Assembly (NCBI RefSeq): GCF_014645135.1
Contig: NZ_BMLH01000002.1
Coordinates: 1 to 64,000, forward strand
Origin: Rheinheimera tangshanensis
Lineage (GTDB): Bacteria > Pseudomonadota > Gammaproteobacteria > Enterobacterales > Alteromonadaceae
Length of the DNA stretch: 64,000 nt
Direction: 5' to 3'
Shown here piece after piece: positions 26,481-36,526 of the stretch; position 1 is the first letter of the stretch; each line of letters opens with the position of its first letter. Position numbers and translations under genes: made by a program. A model generated the notes under the pieces. The model was not told the DNA's origin. It saw only the letters and a list, made by a program, of their open reading frames with translations, and did not search any database.

Positions 26481-27720
26481 ACCCGCCCGCAGTTTAGGCC
26501 AACGAATTGTCTGGGCTTGTGTCATTTTGGCGCTGTTGTGTGCTTCCTTGTTCAGCTTTTTTAACGTGATTTTTGTCTACACAGTGGAAGACCAGTTCTT
26601 TCGTCATCAGTTAATGGATGAAGAAAAACGCCAGTTGCAACAGCCAGAGCTCGTTGTACCTTTATCTGCAGCTATGCAGATTTTGCTAAGCCCTCAGGAT
26701 TTCCCTGCTGATTTACAGCAGCAGTTTGAACCCAATACAAGGCGCACGGAATACAGTGGTCTGGAAGGGCGGCATTATCATATCCGCTCTTTTATTCACC
26801 CCTCAGCCAAAGAGCCGGTCTGGTTAGTGGCCGAAGTCAGTTCGCAGCTGGTGGTGCGGCCGATTCGGGATGAAATGTTTTTATTGTATGGCATCAGCAC
26901 TTTAATGATGGTGTTGCTGGCTGCTGCTTTGGGTTTTGCTTTAGCCCGTCGTGCGACACGGCCTTTAACTCAATTGGCAGAGCTGGTGCAAAACAATGAA
27001 TTTAGTCCGGGTTTTGCGTCCGTATTTCCGGCCAATGAAATTGGTGTACTGGCTGACGCTTTAGAGCAAAACTGGTTAAGAGTGCAGGCTTTTATTGCAC
27101 GAGAACAAGCTTTTAGCCGCGATGCCAGCCACGAGCTGCGCACACCTCTGGCGGTGATCCAAAGCAGCTGTGAGCTGTTATTGGCTCAGCAATGGCCTGC
27201 TGAGCAACACCAGCGTTTAGAGCAAATCCAGCATAGCAGCAGGCAAATGAATCAGTTGATCAGCACTTTATTGGCGATGTCGCGTGAGCAGCATTTGGGC
27301 CAGACTGAAACCATCAAATTGGCGGTCTTGCTGGAGCAATTGGTGCTGGACCTATCGCCTTTACTGGAGGGAAAAAACATCGAGTTGGAGCTGCAGGTCT
27401 CGCCGGATGTGCAGCTACAGCTTAACCCTGTCTTGCTGCAGATGGTGCTGACGAATTTGCTGCAGAATGCTTTTTTGCATAGCGCCCCCGGTACTATTTT
27501 TATCAGTGCAGACTCGCAGCAGTTACAGATCCAAAACCCGTTGCACGACGAAGACCAACCGACAGAGCTGACAGCTTTATTTGCCAAAGGCCGGCAAAGC
27601 AGTGGTTATGGTTTGGGGCTGGGTATAGTGCAACGGCTCTGTCAGCAAACCAGGCTGGATCTGCAGCTCCACCGCGTTGAACAACGACTGACCGTCAGCT
27701 TGATTTGGCCGCAACTTTGA
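26473..27720 (+). CDS. membrane sensor histidine kinase
   Basis: 415 residues. Two membrane helices (about 13-36 and 135-157) bracket a 100-residue periplasmic sensor. A HAMP-like linker follows, then the H-box SHELRTPL with H220 and an ATPase domain with NLLQNAF and GLGLGI. It should phosphorylate the preceding OmpR-type regulator. The periplasmic signal is not deducible. The neighbouring periplasmic DJ-1-type protein may be connected to it. Confidence 0.9.
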   Translation: MHKPARSLGQRIVWACVILALLCASLFSFFNVIFVYTVEDQFFRHQLMDEEKRQLQQPELVVPLSAAMQILLSPQDFPADLQQQFEPNTRRTEYSGLEGRHYHIRSFIHPSAKEPVWLVAEVSSQLVVRPIRDEMFLLYGISTLMMVLLAAALGFALARRATRPLTQLAELVQNNEFSPGFASVFPANEIGVLADALEQNWLRVQAFIAREQAFSRDASHELRTPLAVIQSSCELLLAQQWPAEQHQRLEQIQHSSRQMNQLISTLLAMSREQHLGQTETIKLAVLLEQLVLDLSPLLEGKNIELELQVSPDVQLQLNPVLLQMVLTNLLQNAFLHSAPGTIFISADSQQLQIQNPLHDEDQPTELTALFAKGRQSSGYGLGLGIVQRLCQQTRLDLQLHRVEQRLTVSLIWPQL

Positions 27721-27777
27721 CGCTTTTTTCACATCTTCTCCACTATTCTGATGATGATTTATCAGATGGAGCTTCTT

Positions 27778-29379
27778 ATGTATCGGCTATTTTCTCTGTT
27801 AAAACAAAGCACACTGACTTTATTGGTTGCGTTGCTGATGTGTTTTGTTGTGCTGGTTGGGTGTGTCAACTGGCCTTTACCTGATGCACCAGGTCCAGCC
27901 AGCACAGCTCCTTTGCTGCTGGATAACGTCAGTATTGTCGATGTGGAGACAGGGCAAATTCATCCGCATCAGGCAGTATGGATTGAGCATGGCCGGATTA
28001 GCAAAATTGCTGCTTCTGATCTGGTCGCTATGGATAAAAGCACAACAATGCGCACTGAAGTGATGGCCGATGGCCGCTTAAAAGTGCATGCAGGCGGGCG
28101 TTTTTTAATGCCGGGTTTGAGTGATATGCACACACATTCGTTACAACTTTCCCCTCAGTTGCATCATCCGCTCTGGATAGCTGCTGGTGTCACTGCAGTG
28201 CGGGATTTATCGGGTTGTATGCTGGAACCTGATAGTTTTCAGGCCTGTACGGCAGATAGAAAAGGCTGGCAGCAGGAACAGCAGGCAGGCCAAAGAACCA
28301 GCCCAAATTATTGGTTACACAGCAGTTATCAGTTAAATGGCGGGCCTGAAGTACCAGCGAGTTATCCTGCCTTTTTTAAGTTGCAATCGGTTGCTGACGC
28401 TAAAGCTTTGGTTGCGCATTATCAGGCGCAAGGCACTGATTTTATTAAAGTCTATGAAAAGCTTAGTCTGCAGCAATACCAGTGGTTAGTGGCAGCAGCT
28501 GATGAGGCTGATCTGACTTTGGCCGGACATCAACCCTGGCTGGTGTCTTTTACTCAGATGCTGGAAGCGAGTCAGCGTAGTGTGGAACATGGACGGGTCT
28601 TTATTTTTGAATGTGCCGATGCGATCAAAACCTATAAACAACAGCCACTTAGCCGGAGTTTTCAGCCAGAACAATGGCGTGAACTGCTGCAAAGTCAAAA
28701 TCCGGAGTTGTGTCAGCAATTAATGCAACAAATGGCGTTATCCAACACTTGGTGGAGCCCAACTTTATTAACGCTGCAGCTGGGGGCAAAAGCCGGTGAT
28801 CCAAGATTCCGGCAGGATGAACGCCTGAAGTTTGTGCCTTATCTGCTGCAGTTGCTTTGGCTGGGTGATGCTGACAGCATGTTGGAAGCAGCTTACGACA
28901 CCAATGGCCTGAATGTGCATGCCGAATTGCTGCAGTTAGCGCAGCGGCAACTGAAACAAGCTCAGCAAGCTGGTGTGAAAATTTTGGCGGGCACAGATAC
29001 CCCCGACTCTTTTGTGTTTGCAGGCTCGGGTTTACACGACGAGCTGGCGTTATATCAGCAAGCAGGTTTAACTCCTTTAGAAGTGATCCAGACTGCCACT
29101 CTCAACCCTGCTGTTTTTACAGGTATGGCAGCAGAAACGGGTTCAGTGGCTGTGGGTAAAACTGCTGATTTATTACTGCTAAATCAGAACCCCTTGCAGC
29201 GTTTAGCCACCATGCGCCAGCCTGAAGCTGTGGTGCTGGCGGGATTTTGGTATCCAAAAGCTTCTTTGCAACAGTTGGAGGCTTTTGCAGAAGACCAGGC
29301 TAACAGTATCCAACTAAACCTGCGTTTATTGTGGAATGCTCTAATGAGCGCGCCGGTGCGCCAGCAGTTTGCTGACTAA
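27778..29379 (+). CDS. second amidohydrolase-family lipoprotein
   Basis: 533 residues from the ATG at 27778, which has GGAG nine bases upstream. A long hydrophobic signal ends in LVGC, a lipobox. Motifs include DMHTHS, a lysine in FIKVYEK, SVEHGR, and GTDTPD, as in imidazolonepropionase-like amidohydrolases. It shares layout and the end pattern (TVGSVAVGKTADLLLLNQNPL-like) with the protein at 22173-23618, so the two are paralogues. The substrate is unknown. Confidence 0.82.
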   Translation: MYRLFSLLKQSTLTLLVALLMCFVVLVGCVNWPLPDAPGPASTAPLLLDNVSIVDVETGQIHPHQAVWIEHGRISKIAASDLVAMDKSTTMRTEVMADGRLKVHAGGRFLMPGLSDMHTHSLQLSPQLHHPLWIAAGVTAVRDLSGCMLEPDSFQACTADRKGWQQEQQAGQRTSPNYWLHSSYQLNGGPEVPASYPAFFKLQSVADAKALVAHYQAQGTDFIKVYEKLSLQQYQWLVAAADEADLTLAGHQPWLVSFTQMLEASQRSVEHGRVFIFECADAIKTYKQQPLSRSFQPEQWRELLQSQNPELCQQLMQQMALSNTWWSPTLLTLQLGAKAGDPRFRQDERLKFVPYLLQLLWLGDADSMLEAAYDTNGLNVHAELLQLAQRQLKQAQQAGVKILAGTDTPDSFVFAGSGLHDELALYQQAGLTPLEVIQTATLNPAVFTGMAAETGSVAVGKTADLLLLNQNPLQRLATMRQPEAVVLAGFWYPKASLQQLEAFAEDQANSIQLNLRLLWNALMSAPVRQQFAD

Positions 29380-29415
29380 CACTACCCGTCGTACCTGCAG
29401 CCACAGCTTTGTTGT

Positions 29416-29790
29416 TTAACCAATCACATAACTCGCTTGCCCTGCTTCGCCTGAGCTGAAAACTCCCTTCAGGCCCAGCAGTTCCGCATGAGTCGAACTA
29501 CTGATAATGACAAACTGGCTTTTGGCGACGCCCCGTTCAAAAGTACCACTATGTTGCAGCGTAAGTTGACACAGCGTATCACCAAGGCTGCCGGTGATAA
29601 ATTCGAAGCCATTAAAGTTGGCCTCTCCGCTGCTTTCATAGCTCAGTTGGTAGTGCACTTCGCTGCTGCCGTTGATATCACCGCTGTAGCTTTGGCTGAC
29701 CAGGGCTTTGCTAAGTTTGGCTCCAGAGTCAAAAGAGTGGATGACTGTTTCTTGCCAGTTGGTAATTTGAAATGTGCCTTTAAGTTGCAT
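29416..29790 (-). CDS. DUF3224 family protein
   Basis: 124 residues forming a predicted beta-barrel, with GTFQITNWQE at the start and GLKGVFSSGEAGQASY at the end, the pattern of DUF3224. Members resemble allene-oxide-cyclase-like small barrels, but their function is not known to me. It converges on the amidohydrolase gene with only 36 bases between. Confidence 0.78.
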   Translation of the reverse strand: MQLKGTFQITNWQETVIHSFDSGAKLSKALVSQSYSGDINGSSEVHYQLSYESSGEANFNGFEFITGSLGDTLCQLTLQHSGTFERGVAKSQFVIISSSTHAELLGLKGVFSSGEAGQASYVIG

Positions 29791-29836
29791 TAGTTTTTCT
29801 GCCTTGCCTGATTAATTGTACTGATTTAACAGTATC

Positions 29837-30700
29837 ATGCGGTTAACGCTTGGTATTGTAAAAACACGTCATTCTGACGGTTTGCTGTGGAGTAGGATTT
29901 TGCAAAGCAATCACAATCCAATCACCGGGGTGCTGCACCACCATCAAAGCGCCGAGCTGTATCAGCTACGCCGCTATTTCCCCGATGCTGCTCTGGCTGA
30001 ACTGATTGAGCAATTTTGGCTGGTTGATTGGGATTTGAGTGGTAAGCCCGCTCATACCCAGCAGAACTTGCCCGACCCAAATTTTCACGTCCTGATCAGC
30101 CAGGGCACTGTGACTCTGCTTGGGCCTGTCAGCAAAAATTATAGTTATGAAATGCAAGGCAAAGGCCAGATTATTGGAGTGAAGTTTGCGTTGGGCGCAT
30201 TGGCGGAACTATTGAATTTCAAGCCAGCTGACTTTATCGATCAGCAGATGGATGCGCAGCAGCTGTTTGACATTGATTGCAGTCAACTGCTGGCTGAATT
30301 GTCGTTAGCACATAGCGATCAGCAAATCATTGCTATTCTGCATGCCTGTTTTCTGCCTTTTGCAGTGCGCCCCTCATGGCAATGTACCAGAGTGCGGCAA
30401 CTGGTTGGCCTGATTAAACAACAGTCTGATATCACCAGTGTTGAGCTGTTGGCAGAGCGCAGTGGTGTATCTGTGCAGACTATTCAACGCTGTTTCCGTC
30501 AGTATCTGGGCCTCAATCCAAAATGGCTGATCCGCAAGTATCGGTTGCATCAGGTCTTACTGCTGTTGGAACAGCAATCCGTAGAGAGTGCTGATCTGGT
30601 GGAAGCCTTGGGTTATAGCGATCAGTCGCATTTGATTCGCGACTTTAAAGAGTTTTTGGGCGTGACTCCAACAGCCTATAGTCTTCATCCGCGAAGCTGA
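29837..30700 (+). CDS. AraC-family regulator with DUF6597-like N-terminal domain
   Basis: 287 residues. The C-terminal 100 residues contain two helix-turn-helix units of the AraC type (LAERSGVSVQTIQRCFRQYLG, then YSDQSHLIRDFKEFLGVTPTAY). The N-terminal part (EQFWLVDWDL, PDPNFHVLI, GVKFALGA) resembles the DUF6597 sensor domain. It is divergent from the DUF3224 gene, which may be its target. The start codon lacks a clear ribosome site and could lie further in. Confidence 0.8.
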   Translation: MRLTLGIVKTRHSDGLLWSRILQSNHNPITGVLHHHQSAELYQLRRYFPDAALAELIEQFWLVDWDLSGKPAHTQQNLPDPNFHVLISQGTVTLLGPVSKNYSYEMQGKGQIIGVKFALGALAELLNFKPADFIDQQMDAQQLFDIDCSQLLAELSLAHSDQQIIAILHACFLPFAVRPSWQCTRVRQLVGLIKQQSDITSVELLAERSGVSVQTIQRCFRQYLGLNPKWLIRKYRLHQVLLLLEQQSVESADLVEALGYSDQSHLIRDFKEFLGVTPTAYSLHPRS

Positions 30701-30759
30701 AGGCAAAACGGCTAAAATCCTTTACCATAACGGCAGTTTTTAGCGGATGAGACAACACA

Positions 30760-31290
30760 GTGATTGGATTAGGGGATCAAAACGCCAGCTTTCGGGTTTA
30801 TGTGGAGAACAGACCCAAAATGCCACAGTACCAGCAGCTATTTGACTGCGAAGCGATGCAAAAAGGTGATATCGACCTGATTTACCAACACTGTGGTAAT
30901 GGCTGGCGCAAGTTGTTTAATGTCTACGCCAAATTGCTCTGCGTTTTGGATCCAACGCGCTTTCCCTTCCCGACTCAGGCCAGCAGCTGGCAGCAGTATC
31001 GTGATCAGTTTTTATTACAAAAAGCTTCAGACACAGCTTTGTTATTTGATATGCCGCAGCTAAAACCTGCCGATACCACTATCCATTTAATTGCTGGCCG
31101 CACCCACGCTAAGCAACTGATTGAGCGGGGTTTAGCTTGTCAGCTGCATTGGCTGAACGAAGAGTTTGCGATAGACCCCAGCAACAAAGTGCTGGTGACA
31201 CCTTACTTTGATTACCGGCAGTTGAGTAATGAAAAGATCGCCTTTAGTGCGGGGTTATTAAAAACTTTAACCTGCTCCCTTTGTACATAA
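30760..31290 (+). CDS. conserved protein, possibly DUF6942
   Basis: 176 residues from a GTG. It is a soluble protein with WRKLFNVYAKLL, THAKQLIERGL and a closing LVTPYFDYRQLSNEKI. I associate this pattern with DUF6942, with limited certainty. No catalytic motif is evident. It lies 59 bases after the araC-type gene and may share its promoter. Confidence 0.55.
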   Translation: MIGLGDQNASFRVYVENRPKMPQYQQLFDCEAMQKGDIDLIYQHCGNGWRKLFNVYAKLLCVLDPTRFPFPTQASSWQQYRDQFLLQKASDTALLFDMPQLKPADTTIHLIAGRTHAKQLIERGLACQLHWLNEEFAIDPSNKVLVTPYFDYRQLSNEKIAFSAGLLKTLTCSLCT

Positions 31291-31406
31291 ACGATTAGCT
31301 CGACAGGTACTCAGACCAATAGCGCTGATTCGTCAAGAAGTGCCTTAGTGCAGTAAAGATTTTGTAATCTGCAATCAAGCAGCTTTTGAAAAAACAAAAC
31401 TCAGCT

Positions 31407-31439
31407 AAAAGGAGGCCGTTAAACAAAAGGCCTCCTTTT
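31407..31439. terminator. bidirectional terminator
   Basis: AAAAGGAGGCC, an 11-base loop, then GGCCTCCTTTT form a perfect 11-bp stem with flanking A and T runs between the DUF6942-like gene and a converging chemoreceptor gene. Confidence 0.85.
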
Positions 31440-31453
31440 TCAACGTGCAGTGA

Positions 31454-33082
31454 TCAAGACGTTCTGAATTGTTTAACGTTGAGTTCCAGTGTTTTTGCCA
31501 GCTGCTCCAACTGTTGGCTAGCCGCAGTAATTTTAGAGGCTTCCAACTCAGCTTGAGTCGCTGCGCTGGTGATTTGGTTAAAGTTACGATTAATTTCTGC
31601 GGCAACAACGGATTGCTGTTCCGCTGCAGTCGCGATCTGAGTGTTCATATCGCTGATCAACGTCACTGACTGGTTAATAGCGCTAAGTGAATCCCCGGCT
31701 CGTGTCGCTTGGTCCACACTCAATTCAGCCTGAGTTTTGCCTTCATTCATTACGTTTACTGCTTTGAGTGAGCTGCCCTGCATTTTTTCGATCACCGTTT
31801 GGATTTGGCGGGTCGACTCCTGAGTGCGGCTGGCAAGGTTACGTACTTCATCGGCAACAACAGCAAAACCACGGCCTTGTTCGCCTGCGCGGGCTGCTTC
31901 TATGGCCGCGTTTAAGGCCAGCAAGTTAGTTTGTTCAGCTATGCCTTGAATGACGTCTAATACTGAACCAATCTGACGGCCATCTTCTGATAAATGGTTA
32001 ATCACATCGGCTGCTTCAGCTACTTTATCCGCCAGTAACTTAATGCTGGCCTGAGTTTTTCGTACTTCGTTTTGGCCTGCGTTAAACTCATTCATCGCGT
32101 TATGAGCAATACCTGCAGCTTCGCTGGTGTGATTCGCAACCTCACTTACAGTGGCAGACATTTGTTGAATAGCACTGGCACCTTGTTCTGTTGCTCGTTT
32201 TTGATTGCCGATCAGATCTTCGTTGTGATGGGCGGTCTGCAATAGATTTTTTGACGCTGTGAGTAACTGCTCTGCTGCCCGCATTGAGTTTTTGGTCATT
32301 TCAGACATATGCACTGTTAAATCGCGCACTGCGCTTAAGATACTGTCAGGTGCACCTACCTGTACTTGTTTGGTCAGATCGCCTGAAGCAATGTATTTCA
32401 GCACTTGTGTCGCATACTCAGGCTCACCACCTATCAAGGTTTTTAATCTATTTACTGCTCTTATCGCTACAAAGCTGCCAATCATCATGGCGAACGCTGT
32501 TACGCTCAGCATAATCCATTGAAAGCTGTTGGTTTGTTCGCGAGCTGCGGTGACTTGTTGTTGCACCAGCGTTTCCTGGTAATCGATCAGCTTATTGATG
32601 CGTTTTAACCATTCGCTGTAGGACGGTGACACAGTCGTTAGCAAATAACTGGTGGCTTCGTCGTGGCGTTCGCTATTGATCATCTCTAATAATGTTGCGG
32701 TCAGGGCTAAAGTAGCAGTCTCAATTTGCTTGATCGATTGCAACAATGCCGTTTCTTCACTGCTGTGCTTCTCTTTTCGATACATTTCATCAAGAGGTGC
32801 TGCCGCTTTCTGGTAGAAATCATTCAGCCGGATAATGTCGTTTTGATGAATTTGTGAATTGGCTTTATTTTGTACCAGCACCGCATCACGTATAGAGATG
32901 GCTCTGTCGTGCACGCTGCCCCTAAAGTTAATGGCGTAACGCTGCTCTACGGCAGTCTGCTCAGAGAGTTGGGTTAAGTTATTGTCTGCAATGCTTATTT
33001 TCACTAACCCAAGTAGGGTAATACCTAGCATGATGATCAATAAAATTGCGAAGCCTGCGTATAAGCGTTTAATGACGTTCAT
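31454..33082 (-). CDS. methyl-accepting chemotaxis protein with four-helix-bundle sensor
   Basis: 542 residues. An N-terminal membrane helix (10-30), a helical periplasmic domain of the 4HB_MCP type (about 35-185), a second helix (190-210), a HAMP linker and the MCP signalling domain with [21 protein letters not shown] are all present. The sensor ligand is unknown. It stands alone with its own terminator downstream, as one of several receptors in this window. Confidence 0.9.
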   Translation of the reverse strand: MNVIKRLYAGFAILLIIMLGITLLGLVKISIADNNLTQLSEQTAVEQRYAINFRGSVHDRAISIRDAVLVQNKANSQIHQNDIIRLNDFYQKAAAPLDEMYRKEKHSSEETALLQSIKQIETATLALTATLLEMINSERHDEATSYLLTTVSPSYSEWLKRINKLIDYQETLVQQQVTAAREQTNSFQWIMLSVTAFAMMIGSFVAIRAVNRLKTLIGGEPEYATQVLKYIASGDLTKQVQVGAPDSILSAVRDLTVHMSEMTKNSMRAAEQLLTASKNLLQTAHHNEDLIGNQKRATEQGASAIQQMSATVSEVANHTSEAAGIAHNAMNEFNAGQNEVRKTQASIKLLADKVAEAADVINHLSEDGRQIGSVLDVIQGIAEQTNLLALNAAIEAARAGEQGRGFAVVADEVRNLASRTQESTRQIQTVIEKMQGSSLKAVNVMNEGKTQAELSVDQATRAGDSLSAINQSVTLISDMNTQIATAAEQQSVVAAEINRNFNQITSAATQAELEASKITAASQQLEQLAKTLELNVKQFRTS

Positions 33083-33122
33083 TTATTACACCTTGCTTTT
33101 TTTATCATGGAGCAAATTATCT

Positions 33123-33254
33123 ATGCAGTCCCAGTGTAGCAGTTGCCCTTACCTTCAACTCTGTTTATTGCCGGATAGTGAGTGCTTTAAGTTATTTATT
33201 GATGATTTGGTAAGAAAGTCATCTATCGAGCTATTGGGTACGAGCTTTTTCTGA
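33123..33254 (+). CDS. 43-residue cysteine protein resembling the N-terminus of FNR
   Basis: The frame MQSQCSSCPYLQLCLLPDSE continues for 43 residues to TGA. The C-x2-C-x5-C spacing followed by LCLLP and an acidic-hydrophobic helix (CFKLFIDDLVRKSS) is like the iron-sulfur N-terminus of FNR (CxxCxxxxxCIP...). There is no CRP-type ligand or DNA-binding domain. GGAG lies about 10 bases before the ATG. It may be a true small protein or the relic of an fnr copy. The longer frame from 32982 runs antisense into the chemoreceptor gene and is not used. Confidence 0.4.
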   Translation: MQSQCSSCPYLQLCLLPDSECFKLFIDDLVRKSSIELLGTSFF

Positions 33255-33354
33255 GAGTAGACTTAGTGGGCAGTTGTTATTTGGCAAAAACCTCAGTGAG
33301 TCTAGCCGCGACATAGGTTGAGCTATGCTGCTTGGTGGTGACCGATTTAAATAA

Positions 33355-33385
33355 CTGATGGGCGTTGGCTAATAACGCCCATCAG
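33355..33385. terminator. terminator downstream of uvrA
   Basis: CTGATGGGCGTT, loop GGCTAAT, AACGCCCATCAG: a perfect 12-bp stem 9 bases after the uvrA stop, followed on the minus strand by a T/A-rich tract. Confidence 0.85.
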
Positions 33386-33394
33386 TGTCTTGGT

Positions 33395-36223
33395 TTACAT
33401 CCCCAACAGCGGCTTTAAATAATGCCCTGTGTAGGATTTCTCATAAGCTGCCACTTGTTCTGGTGTGCCTGCGATCAGGATTTCACCGCCGCCGCTGCCG
33501 CCTTCAGGGCCTAAATCGACTACCCAGTCTGCGGTTTTGATCACGTCGAGGTTGTGCTCAATGACGACTATGGTGTTGCCAGCATCACGCAGTTTATGCA
33601 GGACGTTCAGCAGTTGCTGGATATCAAAGAAGTGCAGGCCTGTGGTCGGCTCATCAAGGATATACAGGGTTTTGCCTGTATCGCGTTTACTCAGCTCACG
33701 CGCCAGCTTCACCCGCTGCGCTTCACCACCGGACAAGGTCGTTGCCGACTGGCCGAGGCGGATATAGGTTAAACCTACATCCATCAGAGTTTTCAGTTTA
33801 CGGGCTATGGCCGGAATGCTTTCGAAAAACTCGTGGGCGTCTTCTACTGTCATTTCCAGCACTTCGTGAATATTTTTGCCTTTGTATTTCACTTCCAGTG
33901 TTTCGCGGTTGTAGCGTTTGCCTTTACAGACGTCGCATGGCACATAGACATCCGGCAGGAAGTGCATTTCTACCTTGATCATGCCATCGCCCTGACAAGC
34001 TTCACAGCGGCCACCTTTGACGTTAAAACTAAAACGGCCTACCTGATAACCCCTTGAGCGTGCTTCCTGAGTACCGGCGAATAAATCCCGCACCGCAGTA
34101 AAAATGCCGGTGTAAGTGGCCGGGTTAGAACGTGGTGTGCGGCCTATAGGGCTTTGGTCGATGTCGACACATTTATCAAAATGTTCCATGCCTTCAATGG
34201 CTTTGTGTGGTGCAGGCTCTTCGCCTTCACCTTTGTTCAGTACACGGTGCGCGACACGAAACAAGGTGTCGTTAATTAAGGTGGATTTACCTGAGCCCGA
34301 CACCCCTGTGATACAGGTCATGACGCCAAATGGAATCTCTAAATCAACGTTTTTCAGGTTGTTGCCGCTAGCGCCCAACACCCGTAATTCTTTGCCTTTT
34401 TTACCAACATGACGTTTTTCAGGCACCGCAATTTTACGTACGCCGGATAAATACTGGCCTGTTAAGGAGTCGGGCGTATTTTTAATATCCTCCAGACTGC
34501 CTTGCGCCACAACGGAGCCACCATGCACGCCAGCGCCCGGGCCTATGTCGATAATATGATCGGCGGCGCGCACTGCGTCTTCGTCGTGTTCTACTACGAT
34601 GACGGTGTTACCTAAGTCGCGTAAATGCGTCAGGGTGCCAAGTAATCTGTCGTTGTCGCGTTGGTGTAAACCTATTGAGGGTTCATCCAGCACATACATC
34701 ACGCCGACTAAACCTGCACCAATCTGACTGGCTAAACGAATACGCTGGGCTTCGCCACCGGATAAGGTTTCGGCGCTGCGTGACAGGTTCAGGTAATTCA
34801 GGCCTACATTGACTAAAAACATCAGTCGGTCCTGAATTTCTTTTAACACCTTTTCAGCGATTTGCGCTTTTTGGCCTTGCAAGGTCAGTTGGCGGAAAAA
34901 CTCTAAACAGTCACCAATCGACAGTTCCACTACTTCAGGCAAAGTGGTTTTACCAATAAACACATGGCGGGCTTCTTCACGTAACCGTGAGCCGTTGCAG
35001 GTGGGGCAAGACTGCGAAGCTAAATACTTGGCCAGTTCTTCCCGCACTGCGTTGGATTCAGTTTCGTGATAACGCCGCTCCATATTCGGCAAAATGCCTT
35101 CAAACGGATGCTTACGTTTGATGATATCGCCTCTGTCGTTCAGGTATTTAAATTCGATATCGGTTTTGCCTGTGCCGTTTAAGATCACTTGTTGATGCTG
35201 TTTGCTCAGGCTGGCAAAAGGCACTTCCAGCTCAAAACCATAATGGTCGGCTAAGGATTTCAGCATCTGGAAATAATAGAAGTTACGTTTATCCCAGCCA
35301 CGAATAGCACCACCGGATAAACTCAGCTCGTCGCTGACTATCACTTTATTGGCATCAAAATACTGTTTTACGCCTAAGCCATCACAGCTTTGGCAGGCAC
35401 CAGCCGGGTTGTTAAAGGAAAACAAACGTGGCTCCAGCTCGGCCATCGAATAACCACAAGTCGGGCAGGCAAAGTTGGCAGAAAAAATCAGCTCCGGCGC
35501 TTTGTCATCGTCCATTGATGCGACTTTGGCGATACCACCAGACAGTTCCAGCGCGGTTTCAAAACTTTCGGCTAAACGTTGTTTAATATCGTCGCGCACT
35601 TTAATCCGGTCAATCACCACTTCAATGGTGTGTTTTTTGTGTAAATCCAGCTTTGGCGGGTCGGACAAGTCACAAATTTCGCCATTAATACGGGCGCGGA
35701 TATAACCCTGGGCCGCTAAGGTTTCCAGCGTTTTGACGTGTTCACCTTTACGCTCCTGCACCACTGGCGCGAGCACCATCAGCTTGGTGCCTTCAGGGAA
35801 AGCCACTACTTTATCGACCATCTCACTGATGGTTTGTGCGGCTAAAGGCAAATCGTGAGTAGGGCAACGCGGCTCACCGACCCGGGCAAACAATAAACGC
35901 AGGTAGTCGTAAATTTCAGTGATAGTGCCTACAGTCGAACGCGGGTTATGCGAGGTGGACTTTTGTTCGATAGAAATAGCAGGTGATAAACCTTCGATAT
36001 GATCGACATCGGGTTTTTCCATCAGGCTTAAAAACTGCCGGGCATAGGCCGACAAAGACTCAACATAACGGCGCTGACCTTCAGCGTATAGGGTATCAAA
36101 GGCTAAAGAGGATTTACCTGAACCTGATAAACCCGTGATCACCACCAGTTTGTCGCGGGGAATTTGCAGCGAAATATTTTTCAGGTTGTGGGTGCGGGCA
36201 CCCCGAATATCTATTTTATCCAT
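33395..36223 (-). CDS. uvrA: excinuclease ABC subunit A
   Basis: 942 residues, full length for UvrA. Two ABC ATPase modules are present, with Walker A motifs [13 protein letters not shown] (about 31-43) and [13 protein letters not shown] (about 640), signature [12 protein letters not shown] and [12 protein letters not shown], and zinc modules CPTCGY...CQSC and CEACQGDG...CDVCKG. With UvrB it finds bulky DNA lesions for nucleotide excision repair in the cytoplasm. A LexA-type box lies 147 bases upstream of the start, which fits SOS control. The uvrA, MFS, ssb neighbourhood is common in gammaproteobacteria. Confidence 0.98.
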   Translation of the reverse strand: MDKIDIRGARTHNLKNISLQIPRDKLVVITGLSGSGKSSLAFDTLYAEGQRRYVESLSAYARQFLSLMEKPDVDHIEGLSPAISIEQKSTSHNPRSTVGTITEIYDYLRLLFARVGEPRCPTHDLPLAAQTISEMVDKVVAFPEGTKLMVLAPVVQERKGEHVKTLETLAAQGYIRARINGEICDLSDPPKLDLHKKHTIEVVIDRIKVRDDIKQRLAESFETALELSGGIAKVASMDDDKAPELIFSANFACPTCGYSMAELEPRLFSFNNPAGACQSCDGLGVKQYFDANKVIVSDELSLSGGAIRGWDKRNFYYFQMLKSLADHYGFELEVPFASLSKQHQQVILNGTGKTDIEFKYLNDRGDIIKRKHPFEGILPNMERRYHETESNAVREELAKYLASQSCPTCNGSRLREEARHVFIGKTTLPEVVELSIGDCLEFFRQLTLQGQKAQIAEKVLKEIQDRLMFLVNVGLNYLNLSRSAETLSGGEAQRIRLASQIGAGLVGVMYVLDEPSIGLHQRDNDRLLGTLTHLRDLGNTVIVVEHDEDAVRAADHIIDIGPGAGVHGGSVVAQGSLEDIKNTPDSLTGQYLSGVRKIAVPEKRHVGKKGKELRVLGASGNNLKNVDLEIPFGVMTCITGVSGSGKSTLINDTLFRVAHRVLNKGEGEEPAPHKAIEGMEHFDKCVDIDQSPIGRTPRSNPATYTGIFTAVRDLFAGTQEARSRGYQVGRFSFNVKGGRCEACQGDGMIKVEMHFLPDVYVPCDVCKGKRYNRETLEVKYKGKNIHEVLEMTVEDAHEFFESIPAIARKLKTLMDVGLTYIRLGQSATTLSGGEAQRVKLARELSKRDTGKTLYILDEPTTGLHFFDIQQLLNVLHKLRDAGNTIVVIEHNLDVIKTADWVVDLGPEGGSGGGEILIAGTPEQVAAYEKSYTGHYLKPLLGM

Positions 36224-36369
36224 AGGATTGAGTCTCTTGCCTGTTGAGTCGGCTTGGGGAAAACGAATTATCGCAAAAATTGCTATGAGGCAGTCAGTTT
36301 GATTTTGGTTGAAGCTTTATGCGGCAAAGCTTTAACCGGATCAGTAAAGCAATAATTCAATTGGAGATA

Positions 36370-36385
36370 CTGTATATAAATACAT
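36370..36385 (-). promoter_or_regulatory. LexA-type SOS box upstream of uvrA
   Basis: CTGTATATAAATACAT matches the gammaproteobacterial LexA pattern CTGT-N8-ACAG except for the last base, with the usual AT-rich centre. It lies in the 303-bp region between uvrA and the DUF5694 gene, 147 bases before the uvrA ATG. The rest of that region has no reading frame that I accept. Confidence 0.65.
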
Positions 36386-36526
36386 GCTTTATAGCAAGTC
36401 GGTCGCTTAGAAAAACAGCAAAGAAACAGGCCTCCCTGCTGCCTTTTATTAACAAGATAGCGCTTGTATTCAATAGATGCGATGTAACCCAATCCTTACT
36501 GGCTGCGCTCTGGTTTTTTATTGTAG

